DNA from: JAGVSR01 sp964458265
GTDB lineage: Bacteria > Pseudomonadota > Alphaproteobacteria > Rhizobiales > Hyphomicrobiaceae
Reading direction: 5' to 3'
Length of the DNA: 23,282 nt
Assembly (NCBI GenBank): GCA_964458265.1
Contig: CAYWIF010000042.1
Location: forward strand, 1 to 23,282
Shown: positions 1-7,849 of the stretch, in pieces
How the letters are laid out: every line of letters begins with the position of its first letter
Position numbering within the stretch: the first letter of the stretch is position 1
Translations under genes and position numbers: made by a program
The notes under the pieces: model-generated
Seen by the model: the letters and a program-made list of their open reading frames with translations, nothing else
Databases searched by the model: none
Told to the model about the DNA's origin: nothing

Positions 1-275
1 CGCTCGTCGTCTTCGCCCTTGGCGATGCTGTCCTTCAGGGCTGCGACTTCGTCCATGAGTTTGGCGGCAGTGGCTTCGTCCTTGGCGGCCTTCGCCTTGC
101 CGATGTCCTTCGACACGGCATTGCGGCGGGCCTGCGCGTCCTGGAGCGCGGTGAGGATTGTGCGGCGCTTGTCGTCGATGGCGATCAGGCTGGCGGACAA
201 CGGTTCGAGCCTGCGGCGCGTCAGGGCACCGTCAAACGCGGCGGGATTTTCGCGGATCCATTTGATGTCGTGCAC
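1..275 (-). CDS. serS: Seryl-tRNA synthetase, N-terminal part (runs off the window)
   Basis: The first 91 residues of seryl-tRNA synthetase, which charges tRNA-Ser with serine in the cytoplasm. The start is GTG at 275-273, giving V/M-H-D-I-K-W-I-R-E-N-P, the near-invariant opening of alphaproteobacterial SerS. The visible part is the N-terminal antiparallel coiled coil that grips the long variable arm of tRNA-Ser. It is rich in Lys, Ala and Glu, with the typical 'QARRNAVSKDIGKAKAAKD' segment. The catalytic class II domain lies beyond the left edge. It is the next same-strand gene after tatC, 95 bp away, an order common in Hyphomicrobiales. Family assignment rests on the conserved N-terminus only, but that part is distinctive. 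Confidence 0.9.
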   Translation of the reverse strand, partial: MHDIKWIRENPAAFDGALTRRRLEPLSASLIAIDDKRRTILTALQDAQARRNAVSKDIGKAKAAKDEATAAKLMDEVAALKDSIAKGEDDE

Positions 276-370
276 GGGCGGCCTCTTGGTCGGACGGTTC
301 GTGTCCGTCTATAGGCCCGCCGCGAAATGGGGTCCAGCGTTCGCGGTGAAGCCCGCGCGCGGCTCGCGTT

Positions 371-1177
371 CTACTTTCCGGCAGGTTGTACGTCGGCGGT
401 GGCGGACTGCTTCTCGGCGCGGGCGGCGGCGTAGATCGACAGTTCGTAAAGGAGCACGGTCGGCAGCGCCATGATCAACATGCTGATGGCGTCGGGCGGG
501 GTCAGAACGGCGGCGACGGCGAAGATCGCGACGATCGCATAGCGGCGGCCTGCCCGCAGCGCATCGGCGGTGACGAGACCGGCGCGGGCGAGCAGCGTGA
601 GAACGACGGGCAACTGGAAGCAGATGCCGAAGCCGAAAATGAGCGTCATGATAAGGGAGAGGTATTCCGAGACCTTCGGCATCAGTTCGATGGTGGCGGC
701 GCCTTCCGCACTCGACGTGGCGGCAAGTCCGATCGAGAATTTAATCAGGATCGGCATGGCGACGAAATAGACCACCGCCGCGCCGAGCACGAAGAAGAAG
801 GGCGTAGCTATGAGGTACGGCAGAAAGGCCTGGCGTTCGTTCTTGTAGAGGCCTGGCGCCACGAACTTGTAGATCTGTGTGGCGACGACGGGAAAAGACA
901 GGAACGCGGCGCCGAACATAGCCAGCTTCAGGTGCGTGAAAATCTGTTCGAGGAAGTGAGTTGCGATGAGGCGCACATGATCCTGCCCGGAGACCCAGAC
1001 ATAGGGCCAGACGAGGATCTGATAGATGTGGGCGGCGACCGTGAAGCAGATGAGGAACATCGCGAAAAATGCCGCCACGGCCCAGATGAGGCGCGAGCGC
1101 AATTCGATCAGATGATCCATCAGCGGCGCCTTGGTGGCGTCGATCTCGTCCTGGCCTTCGGGCACCCGCTCCTGCAT
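371..1177 (-). CDS. tatC: Twin-arginine translocase subunit TatC
   Basis: Polytopic inner-membrane core of the Tat translocase. It recognises the twin-arginine signal peptide of folded export substrates together with TatB. The 268-residue product has the cytoplasmic N-terminal motif MDHLIELRSRL (about residues 20-30), which includes the conserved Glu of the signal-peptide site. About six hydrophobic segments follow, and the tail is charged and Ala-rich. I chose the ATG at 1177 because it lies 4 nt after the tatB stop. A longer in-frame ATG at 1231 would overlap the tatB tail and adds a non-conserved Pro/Arg stretch. It is the last gene of a tatA-tatB-tatC cluster, so probably co-transcribed and translationally coupled to tatB. 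Confidence 0.95.
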   Translation of the reverse strand: MQERVPEGQDEIDATKAPLMDHLIELRSRLIWAVAAFFAMFLICFTVAAHIYQILVWPYVWVSGQDHVRLIATHFLEQIFTHLKLAMFGAAFLSFPVVATQIYKFVAPGLYKNERQAFLPYLIATPFFFVLGAAVVYFVAMPILIKFSIGLAATSSAEGAATIELMPKVSEYLSLIMTLIFGFGICFQLPVVLTLLARAGLVTADALRAGRRYAIVAIFAVAAVLTPPDAISMLIMALPTVLLYELSIYAAARAEKQSATADVQPAGK

Positions 1178-1181
1178 GGCC

Positions 1182-1589
1182 TCAGGCTCCAGGCTTCGGC
1201 AAGGCAACCGGCTCGGCGGTGGCGGTCGCATCGGGGGCGGGCAGTTCGGGCTTGACGGGCGGGGCGGCGAGTGCCGGCGTCTCGGCGGCTGTTTGCGCGG
1301 ATTTGATGGATGCGTCGGCGGCCTTCACCGTGTCGCTCACCGCGCGTTCGGCATCCTGCGTCGTCTTTGAGAACTCGTGACGCATGTCATCGAGTTCCTT
1401 GCGCAGATTGTCCATCTCGGCTTCGCGCATGGCGTCGTCGAAGTGGCGCTTGAACTCGTTGGCCTGGCGGCGGAGCGCACCCATGTATTTTCCGAGCGTG
1501 TTGAAGAACACGGGCAGATCCTTGGGGCCCACGAAAATGAGGACCACCACGGCGAGGATCAGAAGCTCGCTCCAGCTGATCTCGAACAT
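1182..1589 (-). CDS. tatB: Sec-independent translocase protein TatB
   Basis: Single-span inner-membrane subunit that forms the Tat receptor complex with TatC. The 135-residue product starts MFEISWSELLILAVVVLIFVG, the short N-terminal membrane helix with its early Glu (residue 8, typical of TatB). A Gly-Pro hinge (about 21-22) and a long amphipathic, charged helix (about 25-100) follow. The last 35 residues are Pro/Ala-rich and probably disordered. TatB is told apart from TatA by the FEISW-E start and the longer cytoplasmic helix. It sits 43 bp after tatA and 4 bp before tatC in the same direction. Confidence 0.95.
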   Translation of the reverse strand: MFEISWSELLILAVVVLIFVGPKDLPVFFNTLGKYMGALRRQANEFKRHFDDAMREAEMDNLRKELDDMRHEFSKTTQDAERAVSDTVKAADASIKSAQTAAETPALAAPPVKPELPAPDATATAEPVALPKPGA

Positions 1590-1632
1590 GCTCTACCGTC
1601 CCACGCGAAGATGCGGCGCTCGAATGCGCAGG

Positions 1633-1857
1633 TCAGCCGCTCTTGGTCGTGTCGCGGCGGGTTTCGTTGGCGCGGGCGTCATGGTCGAGCGTGCGCGGGG
1701 CGTCGCGCTGTTCTGGGGTGTCGTCCTCGGCCATACCCTTCTTGAAACTCTTGATGCCCTTGGCCACGTCGCCCATCAGCGTCGAAATCTTGCCGCTGCC
1801 GAACAGCAGCACGACGACGAGCAACAGCAGCAGCAGATGTGTGGTTGAGAGACCCAT
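1633..1857 (-). CDS. tatA: Sec-independent translocase protein TatA
   Basis: The pore-forming or membrane-thinning subunit of the Tat system, a 74-residue single-span protein. It opens MGLSTTHLLLLLLVVVLLFG, followed by the FGSGK-IS hinge and the amphipathic helix LMGDVAKGIKSFKKGM (about 28-43). The tail is acidic then basic. I use the ATG at 1857 because the membrane helix starts directly there and AAGGAT lies about 10 nt upstream. The in-frame extension to 1938 adds 27 residues with no TatA character. It is the first gene of tatABC. The 114 bp before it, up to the ABC ATPase stop, should carry any tat promoter, but I could not identify a strong one. Confidence 0.93.
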   Translation of the reverse strand: MGLSTTHLLLLLLVVVLLFGSGKISTLMGDVAKGIKSFKKGMAEDDTPEQRDAPRTLDHDARANETRRDTTKSG

Positions 1858-1971
1858 TGTTCCGGTGATCCTTCTTGGTGACCCGTGCTGCGTCTCACAG
1901 TGTGTAGGACTTATCGCAAACTGGTGACACGGGGGCAATGCCGCGCGGCGCTGACATCGCGGTAAGGTTGC

Positions 1972-3096
1972 CTAGACCTCGGCCGAACGCGGGAAGACCA
2001 ACGCGCGGCTCAGGTCGACTTCGACGCCGACTTCGCTGCCTTTGGAGCGCAACCGACCTTCGTGAGTCCGCACGCGGAGCGGCGCATCAAAGCCCGCGAC
2101 GCCGACCTCCAGCAGCGCGATGTCCCCTAAGAACTTGGCGTGCAGGATGCGTCCCGACAACCCCTGCCCCGGTTCCCGGACACGAATGCCGCGCTCGCGC
2201 AGGCCGAGAATGGCGATTTCACCGTCCGCGATGCCGGGTGCGGGTACGCTCCCAAGCGGGGTTTCGATGGCGCCGCTTTTGGCGCGGTAGGCGATTTCGT
2301 TGATCTCGGAGAACAGGCGGGCCACGAACAATTCGGCCGGATGATCGTAAAGGTCCACGGCCGTGCCCGTTTGCACGACGGTTCCGCGACGAAGTACGGC
2401 GATGCGGTCGGCCAGGCGCATGGCTTCTTCCGGGTGATGCGTCACGATGACGGCGGTGGCGCGGGTTTCGCGCAGCAGCGCCAGCGTTTCTTCCTGCATG
2501 CTGTCGCGAAGCTGCACATCGAGGCCGGAGAAGGGTTCGTCCATCAGCAGCACGGCGGGCCGCGGAACCATGGCGCGGGCGAGCGCCACGCGCTGTTGCT
2601 GACCGCCGGACAGGATATGCGGGTAGGCATCACTCATGTGGGCAAGACCGACACGGGTGAGCATGGCGCGGGCCTCGCGTTCCGCCTCCCGGCGCGGCAA
2701 GCCCTTCAAACCGAAAGCGACGTTCTGAATGATCGTCAGGTGTGGGAAGAGCGCGAAATCCTGAAACATCAGGCCGACGCTGCGCTCTTCCGGCTGGACA
2801 AAGCGCGACGGCCCGGCGACCTCCTGCTCATTGATGAGAACGCGGCCGGATGTCGGGCGTTCGATGCCGGCTGCAAGGCGGAGCAAGGTGGTTTTACCGC
2901 AGCCGGATGGTCCCAGCAGGCACAAGACCTCGCCGGGCGCGATGGAGAGCGAAACGTTCTGCAATGCGATGGTTTCGTCGTAGCGCCGTTCGAGGTTTTC
3001 GAAGGACAGGCTGGCCGCGAACGCGGCTGCCGCACGGCGGGGCGTGCCGTTGGGAGGTGGTGACCGATCGTCGATGCCGGAGGGAGAGGCGCTCAC
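1972..3096 (-). CDS. Orphan ABC transporter ATP-binding protein (FbpC/PotA-like)
   Basis: Cytoplasmic ATPase subunit of an import-type ABC transporter. With a GTG start at 3096 it is 374 residues. Visible elements are Walker A GPSGCGKT (62-69), Q-loop Gln112, signature LSGGQQQ (162-168), Walker B LLMDEP (183-188) and the switch His220 in VTHH. A C-terminal TOBE-like beta domain (about 290-374) is typical of the iron(III)/polyamine/sulfate group. A longer reading frame to 3252 would overlap scpB by over 100 bp, and its extra N-terminus does not look like ABC protein. The GTG lies 49 bp after scpB. No permease or binding protein is next to it, so the substrate cannot be told. Ferric iron or polyamine is only a family-level guess. 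Confidence 0.85.
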   Translation of the reverse strand: MSASPSGIDDRSPPPNGTPRRAAAAFAASLSFENLERRYDETIALQNVSLSIAPGEVLCLLGPSGCGKTTLLRLAAGIERPTSGRVLINEQEVAGPSRFVQPEERSVGLMFQDFALFPHLTIIQNVAFGLKGLPRREAEREARAMLTRVGLAHMSDAYPHILSGGQQQRVALARAMVPRPAVLLMDEPFSGLDVQLRDSMQEETLALLRETRATAVIVTHHPEEAMRLADRIAVLRRGTVVQTGTAVDLYDHPAELFVARLFSEINEIAYRAKSGAIETPLGSVPAPGIADGEIAILGLRERGIRVREPGQGLSGRILHAKFLGDIALLEVGVAGFDAPLRVRTHEGRLRSKGSEVGVEVDLSRALVFPRSAEV

Positions 3097-3145
3097 GCTT
3101 ACTGTCTTTCGCAGATCAGGGGCGCGGATTGTTTCGCGCTTCGTC

Positions 3146-4030
3146 TCAGGCGCCTTCGGAGCCGCCCGTGTCCGGCTTAGCGGCCTCGTCTTCTTCGGGC
3201 AAGTCGAGCTCAAATTCAGGCTGAACGGTCTCGTCGTCCTCGTCGTCAGCATCGAGGGGGAGTTCGTCGGGCATGAGCGCCGCCACGTCGGTCGGGCTCG
3301 GGACCGAGAAGCCGGGAGGCAAATTGCTGTCGAGCAGGCCCTGGGCTTTCAGGTCGGCCAGACCGGGAAGGTCCTTGACCGTGTCGAGGCTAAAGTGGGC
3401 GAGGAAGGCGTCGGTGGTGCCGTAGGTGATCGGCTTGCCGGGCGCGCGCCGGCGGCCACGCGGGCGGACCCAGCCGGTTTCCAAGAGGATGTCGAGGGTG
3501 CCGCCGGAGGTCGAGACGCCACGGATCTCCTCGATTTCGGCGCGGGTGACGGGCTGGTGGTAGGCGATGATGGCCAGCGTCTCGAGGGCAGCCTTGGAGA
3601 GGCGGCGCTCCTCGTGCGCGTGCTTTTCCAAAAGCCACGACAGATCATCGGCCGTGCGCAGCGTCCATTTGCCGGCGGTTTTGACGAGGTTCACGCCGCG
3701 ACCGGCGTATTGCTCCTTCAGCTCGGCGAGGACGGCGGCGATGTCGGTGCCGCGCGGCAGGCTTTCGGCAAGGGTCGTCTCGTCGAGCGGTTCGGAGGCG
3801 GCGAACAGCAGCGCTTCGACAATGCGAACGTTGGCCATCTGCTGGCGGATGTCGCCGTCGCCAAAATCGGGAGCAGGCGCCACGCCGAGCTGCACGTCGC
3901 CCAGCGCCGCGGCGAGTTCGCGCGCTTCGGCGGCGAGCGGATCGTCGAGGTCGTCGTCGCGCTCCATGCTCTCGTTATTCGACACGAGCTTCAGCCGGGG
4001 CGGTGTCATTTTCTTCTTCCCGTCGGTCAT
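3146..4030 (-). CDS. scpB: Segregation and condensation protein ScpB
   Basis: Winged-helix kleisin-interacting subunit of the SMC-ScpAB condensin, which loads SMC and compacts the chromosome. The conserved core runs from 'RIVEALLFAASEPL' through 'LSKAALETLAIIAYHQPVTR' and 'EIEEIRGVSTSG' to 'GKPITYGTTDAFLAHFSL', i.e. two winged-helix domains. The N-terminal ~60 residues and the acidic C-terminal ~50 are poorly conserved. Start choice is open. ATG 4030 avoids overlap with scpA. GTG 4072 has a GGAG close upstream and would overlap the scpA end by 19 bp. ATG 4009 is a third option. It directly follows scpA on the same strand, the classic scpA-scpB pair. Confidence 0.93.
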   Translation of the reverse strand: MTDGKKKMTPPRLKLVSNNESMERDDDLDDPLAAEARELAAALGDVQLGVAPAPDFGDGDIRQQMANVRIVEALLFAASEPLDETTLAESLPRGTDIAAVLAELKEQYAGRGVNLVKTAGKWTLRTADDLSWLLEKHAHEERRLSKAALETLAIIAYHQPVTRAEIEEIRGVSTSGGTLDILLETGWVRPRGRRRAPGKPITYGTTDAFLAHFSLDTVKDLPGLADLKAQGLLDSNLPPGFSVPSPTDVAALMPDELPLDADDEDDETVQPEFELDLPEEDEAAKPDTGGSEGA

Positions 4031-4053
4031 TGGTTCTGTCTGAACGCTACCCG

Positions 4054-4899
4054 TCAGCCAATCCGCTGCCACGTTGCTCCGTCCTCGCGCTTGCGCACGA
4101 AAAGCGGGGCGAAAGGCGCCTCTTGCTGCAATTCCACAAAGCCGTCGCGCGCCATTTCGAGCGTCGCGCCGAACGAACTGGCGACCACGGTCTTATGTTC
4201 TTCCGCCGGGGCGGTTTCGGGCAGATAGTGATGCAAGAAGAGGTCGAGTTGAGTCCATAAGCCCCGGCTCTCGCCGACCAGCTTCTCCAGCCGCGTGCGG
4301 GCGTCCTTGATCGACCAGACGTTGCGCGCCTTGACGACGTGCGAGGCTTTAACGGTGCGGCGGCGCTGATCGGCGTAGGCCTTCAACAGATCGTAGATCT
4401 GCGCTGTCCATTCGGTGTCGCGGACGGTCTTGACGCCTTCCGGCATGCCACGCGCAAACACGTCGCGGCCGAGACGCTTGCGCGTCATAAGCTGCGCCAT
4501 GGCGTTGCGCATGGCTTCGAGGCGCGCGAGGCGGAAGGCGAGCTTTTGCGCCATCTCCTCGGCGGTCTCCTGACCGTCCTCTATTTTCTCCTTGGGCAAC
4601 AGGAGACGCGATTTCAGAAAGGCGAGCCAAGCGGCCATGACGAGGTAGTCGCCCGCGATTTCGAGTTTGAGCCGCTGGGCTTCGTTGATGAAGGCGAGGT
4701 ACTGTTCGACGAGGGCGAGCACGGAAATCTGGGCGAGGTCGACCTTCTGTGTGCGGGCGAGCGCCAGGAGCAGGTCGAGCGGCCCCTCGAAACCGTCGAC
4801 GTCGACCATGAACGCTTCGCCGGACGACGGCGCGTCGTCCGCGCCGGGAAAGTCCCAGCCCGTCGTTTCGCGCAATGTCTGGTCCGGGTCTTCGCCCAT
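4054..4899 (-). CDS. scpA: Segregation and condensation protein ScpA (kleisin)
   Basis: The kleisin that bridges the two SMC heads and binds ScpB, acting on the nucleoid. The 281-residue product has the hallmark GFEGPLDLLLALARTQKVDL at about 36-55. A helical region with 'YLVMAAWLAFLKSRLLLP' follows, and the C-terminal winged helix includes 'VVASFGATLEMARDGF'-like sequence near 240-260. A clear Shine-Dalgarno AAAGGA lies 6 nt before the ATG at 4899. Length is normal for the family. nagZ ends 43 bp upstream on the same strand, so nagZ-scpA-scpB probably share a transcript. Confidence 0.95.
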   Translation of the reverse strand: MGEDPDQTLRETTGWDFPGADDAPSSGEAFMVDVDGFEGPLDLLLALARTQKVDLAQISVLALVEQYLAFINEAQRLKLEIAGDYLVMAAWLAFLKSRLLLPKEKIEDGQETAEEMAQKLAFRLARLEAMRNAMAQLMTRKRLGRDVFARGMPEGVKTVRDTEWTAQIYDLLKAYADQRRRTVKASHVVKARNVWSIKDARTRLEKLVGESRGLWTQLDLFLHHYLPETAPAEEHKTVVASSFGATLEMARDGFVELQQEAPFAPLFVRKREDGATWQRIG

Positions 4900-4942
4900 C
4901 GGTGTCCTTTAGGCCTGCCAAGATCAGGCGGCTGGTAGAAGC

Positions 4943-5980
4943 CTATACTGATTCAGAACGGCGGGTGTGGCCGTCAATCACCTCGGCCAGGTGGCGTTCA
5001 GCCGCCGCAAGGTCGAATTCTTGCCCGTTTTTCAGGACCGCGAGGGCCCGTTCCGCCCGGCGCAGTGCCGGGCCGGCAAGGTCCGGGACACCGTTTGCCG
5101 CCTCCACCATCTCGGCCAGGACGCCGGAACAATGCAAGGCGACATCGGACCCCGCCCGGATGACGGCTTCGGCGCGCTCGCGCATGGAGCCTTTGAGGGC
5201 GTGCATGCCGAGGTCGTCGCTCATCAGCAGGCCGTCGTAGCCGATCTCGTCGCGAATAACCTCCGAGGTCACTTTCGCGGACGTGCTGGCGGGGTGGTCC
5301 GGGTCCACGTCGGAAAAGACGACGTGCGCGCTCATGGCGGCGGGGATGTCCGCGAGGGCCTTGAACGGCGCAAAATCGGTTCGGGAGAGTTCGCTTCTCT
5401 CAGTGTCCACGACCGGTAAATCCAGGTGGCTGTCCTTGGTGGCACGGCCATGGCCAGGGATGTGCTTGATGACCGGCAGGACCCCGCCGGCCATGAAGCC
5501 GTGCGCCACCGCGCGGCCGAGCCTGACGACCTGCTCCACAGTGGTGCCGAAGGCACGATCACCGATGATGGCGTGGGCGCCGGGCACGGGAAGATCGAGG
5601 ACCGGTGCGCAATTCGTGTTGATGCCGAGGTCGCGCAGGTCGCGAGCGACGAGGCGGCTGGCCCCCTCAACGGCAGCGCAGGCGCCGTCACAGTCACCTT
5701 GCTCGTAGCGTTGCGCATAGGCTTCGGCTGGCGGCAACGCGCGGCCGAGCGGCGGGCGCAATCGCTGGACGCGACCGCCCTCTTGATCGATGAGGACGAG
5801 CGTTTCCGGCGTGCCGATCGCCGACAGCGCATCGGCAACGAGCGTGCGGATCTGCGCGTGGCTCTCGCAATTGCGTGCAAACAGGATGATGCCGAGGGGC
5901 CGCGTCTCACGCAGAAATCGCGCCTCGGCCCCGGTCAAGGCCGCGCCCTCCAGGCCGGTGATCAGCGCGCGCCGTTGCAT
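4943..5980 (-). CDS. nagZ: Beta-N-acetylhexosaminidase NagZ (GH3)
   Basis: Cytoplasmic glycoside hydrolase family 3 enzyme that removes GlcNAc from GlcNAc-anhydroMur peptides during peptidoglycan recycling. In some species its product feeds beta-lactamase induction. In the 345-residue product, the NagZ-specific loop KHIPGHG (172-178) is followed by the catalytic Asp183-Ser-His185 dyad. The nucleophile Asp lies in LLMSDDLGM (Asp255/Asp256). 'LIDQEGGRVQRL' is the usual substrate loop. I use ATG 5980 (MQRRALITGLEG). In-frame ATGs at 6013 and 6037 exist, but the 6037 start would sit inside the upstream terminator hairpin. The gene lies after the SPOR-domain gene and before scpA, a conserved alphaproteobacterial order. 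Confidence 0.93.
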   Translation of the reverse strand: MQRRALITGLEGAALTGAEARFLRETRPLGIILFARNCESHAQIRTLVADALSAIGTPETLVLIDQEGGRVQRLRPPLGRALPPAEAYAQRYEQGDCDGACAAVEGASRLVARDLRDLGINTNCAPVLDLPVPGAHAIIGDRAFGTTVEQVVRLGRAVAHGFMAGGVLPVIKHIPGHGRATKDSHLDLPVVDTERSELSRTDFAPFKALADIPAAMSAHVVFSDVDPDHPASTSAKVTSEVIRDEIGYDGLLMSDDLGMHALKGSMRERAEAVIRAGSDVALHCSGVLAEMVEAANGVPDLAGPALRRAERALAVLKNGQEFDLAAAERHLAEVIDGHTRRSESV

Positions 5981-6020
5981 CGGAATTCGTTGGCTCTCTC
6001 GATCTTGCCGCATGACAAGC

Positions 6021-6048
6021 AAAAGGCCGCGGGGCAAGCGCCGCGGCC
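6021..6048 (-). terminator. Intrinsic terminator after the SPOR-domain gene
   Basis: Read on the minus strand there is an 8-bp perfect GC stem, GGCCGCGG (6048-6041) pairing with CCGCGGCC (6032-6025). The loop is 8 nt, and TTTTGCTTG follows at once. It lies 24-51 nt after the SPOR gene stop and before the chosen nagZ start. This is a standard Rho-independent layout, although the T-tract is short. It implies that nagZ-scpAB has its own promoter or depends on read-through. Confidence 0.7.
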
Positions 6049-6071
6049 CTCGATGGCGGTTATGCGCGGGC

Positions 6072-7775
6072 TCAGTATGCCATCACCCAGCAGCCCGAAT
6101 AACCGGCTGTCTTGAGCTGCGAGCAGACCGAGTTGGCTCCGTCCTTGGAGCCGGGCGGGCCGACGACGAGGCGGTGATAGCGGCCCTTCTCGCCGAGATT
6201 GGCTTCGGTGACGTCGGGCGTTTTGTTTTGCAGGATGCCGCCATACCGCTGCTGCAGGTCGGCGAACTGCTGGAGCGCATCGATCCGGCTCGTACCCGAC
6301 GCGGGAACAGAGGCGAGGACGGCAACAAAGCCGAGGCCCGACGGCTTGGCCGCGGGCGGCGCTGGAGCCGCATTCTCGGGAAGTGCTGCGGTTTTCGTGA
6401 CGGGAGGCTTGGCCGCAGGCTTCGGACGCTCGGCTACCGGCTCTGGGGGCGGGCTTTCCTCAGCGGCGTTGATCGACTTGGGCACCACCGGTGCGGGGCG
6501 CGGGTCGTTCGATGCCACCCGAACCGGTTCGGTGGGCGGCTGAACGACGATCGGTTGCGGCTTCTGCGCGACCGGGGGAGACGGTGAGCCCGGGGTCGGG
6601 ACATCGATCAGCGTCATGCCCGGAACGGGAACGGATACGCCCGGGACGTTGGCTGGAGCCGGGGGCTCGCCCGCTGCGGGAGCCTGGATCGCACCGTCAC
6701 GGCCAACAACCAGCGTCTGCACCTTGCGCGCGCCGGAACTGTCGGACTCGGAAGAAGCCGTCGCGCTGCCGCCGCCGTTGTCGCCGAGGCGGCCCAGCAG
6801 CTTGCTGTCCGTATTTGCGAACTGCCGGCCACCGGGTTCCGACGGCTTCGTTTTGGACGGCCCATCGGCGCTTTTGACGACAGGAGTCGGTCCGCCGGCA
6901 CCGTCGCCAAGCAGCGACTGATAAGCATAGGTGAACCCGCCGCCGACGACGATCGCACCCACGAGGGCGGCCGCGACGGTCATCCATTTCCTGCTGCGGA
7001 CCGGTTCTTCGAATTCGTAGCCGTCTTCGTCGTAACCCTGCGCGTTTGGATCGGCGTAGCCTTGCTGGTCATACCCCTGCTGGGCATAGCCGGCCGCGTC
7101 GTATCCAGGCTGACCTGCATATCCCTGCGGCGCCTGTTGATAGCCGCCTTGATGGCCCCAATCGGAGTAACCGGACTGGGGGTGCGTGGCGAGGTCGGCG
7201 CTCAACTGGCCGTAGTCCTGCTGGGGCGCCGGGTTGCGGCCCTGCGGCGGCATATAGCTCGCCAGATCGTAGCCGCGCGGGTCAGTGGCCGGTGCAGGTG
7301 CGGCAGCCCATTGATCGTACTGCGCACCGCGCAGCGCTGCCGCCGGATCGGATTGGGGAGCAGCATAACCGTTTGCGTACTGAGCCGGCTGCTGGGGCGC
7401 GAACGATGCCGGCGCCGGCGCTGCGGCGTAGCCTGCGCCTGCGGATTGTGCCGGGCGGCGCGGCGGTGCCGTTTGCGGAACATAGGGATCGTGCTGGGGA
7501 GCGGCTGCGGCGGCCTGTTGCTCGGGACCCCAGTAGTATCCCTGATCTGCGTGCCCATACGGCTGTGCCGGTGGCTGGGCAGCGTAGGGATGCTGTTGTG
7601 GGTAGCCCTGCGGGGCGGCGGCCTGCTGGGGCTTCGGATTGGGCAGCGGTGCGCCGCCGAGACCCTGGGTCCAGCCTGCAAGATCGTAGTCGCCCTGCAG
7701 GTGCGCGCTCTGGGCCGGCGCTGCTTGAGGCCGGAAACCGCCAGGAGGGGCCTGTCTACTGTCGGAGCGGGACAT
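6072..7775 (-). CDS. SPOR-domain envelope protein with long low-complexity N-terminus
   Basis: A 567-residue bitopic inner-membrane protein. Residues 1-258 are rich in Gln, Pro, Ala, Gly and Tyr (many 'QQGY'/'PQGY' units) and should be cytoplasmic and disordered. Residues about 264-286 form one membrane span preceded by RSRK. Residues 290-478 are a Pro/Ala-rich periplasmic linker. Residues 479-567 are a SPOR domain ('GFVAVLAS...RYHRLVVGP...GYSGCWVM') with two Cys (551, 562) that could form the disulfide seen in some SPOR domains. SPOR domains bind denuded septal glycan, so a division or FtsN-like role is likely but not proven. ATG 7775 has AAGGA about 10 nt upstream. The gene lies between argS and nagZ, as in related genomes. 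Confidence 0.88.
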   Translation of the reverse strand: MSRSDSRQAPPGGFRPQAAPAQSAHLQGDYDLAGWTQGLGGAPLPNPKPQQAAAPQGYPQQHPYAAQPPAQPYGHADQGYYWGPEQQAAAAAPQHDPYVPQTAPPRRPAQSAGAGYAAAPAPASFAPQQPAQYANGYAAPQSDPAAALRGAQYDQWAAAPAPATDPRGYDLASYMPPQGRNPAPQQDYGQLSADLATHPQSGYSDWGHQGGYQQAPQGYAGQPGYDAAGYAQQGYDQQGYADPNAQGYDEDGYEFEEPVRSRKWMTVAAALVGAIVVGGGFTYAYQSLLGDGAGGPTPVVKSADGPSKTKPSEPGGRQFANTDSKLLGRLGDNGGGSATASSESDSSGARKVQTLVVGRDGAIQAPAAGEPPAPANVPGVSVPVPGMTLIDVPTPGSPSPPVAQKPQPIVVQPPTEPVRVASNDPRPAPVVPKSINAAEESPPPEPVAERPKPAAKPPVTKTAALPENAAPAPPAAKPSGLGFVAVLASVPASGTSRIDALQQFADLQQRYGGILQNKTPDVTEANLGEKGRYHRLVVGPPGSKDGANSVCSQLKTAGYSGCWVMAY

Positions 7776-7849
7776 GGACGATCATTCCTTCAGCTTACGG
7801 ACCCGCATTCGCCCGCGGGGCCCGGCTCGAATCGGCATCATAGCCAAAT

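Noticed and set aside
320..346. Inverted repeat CCGCGAA/TTCGCGG in the tatC-serS spacer as a terminator
   Set aside because: 7-bp stem with a 13-nt loop and no T-tract on the minus strand. It may be chance.
386..1255. Long plus-strand open frame opposite tatC
   Set aside because: Gly/Asp/Arg-rich antisense shadow. The minus strand encodes an unmistakable TatC.
2140..3063. Plus-strand open frame of 307 codons opposite the ABC ATPase
   Set aside because: No recognisable domain. The opposite strand carries all ABC motifs, and high GC keeps antisense frames open.
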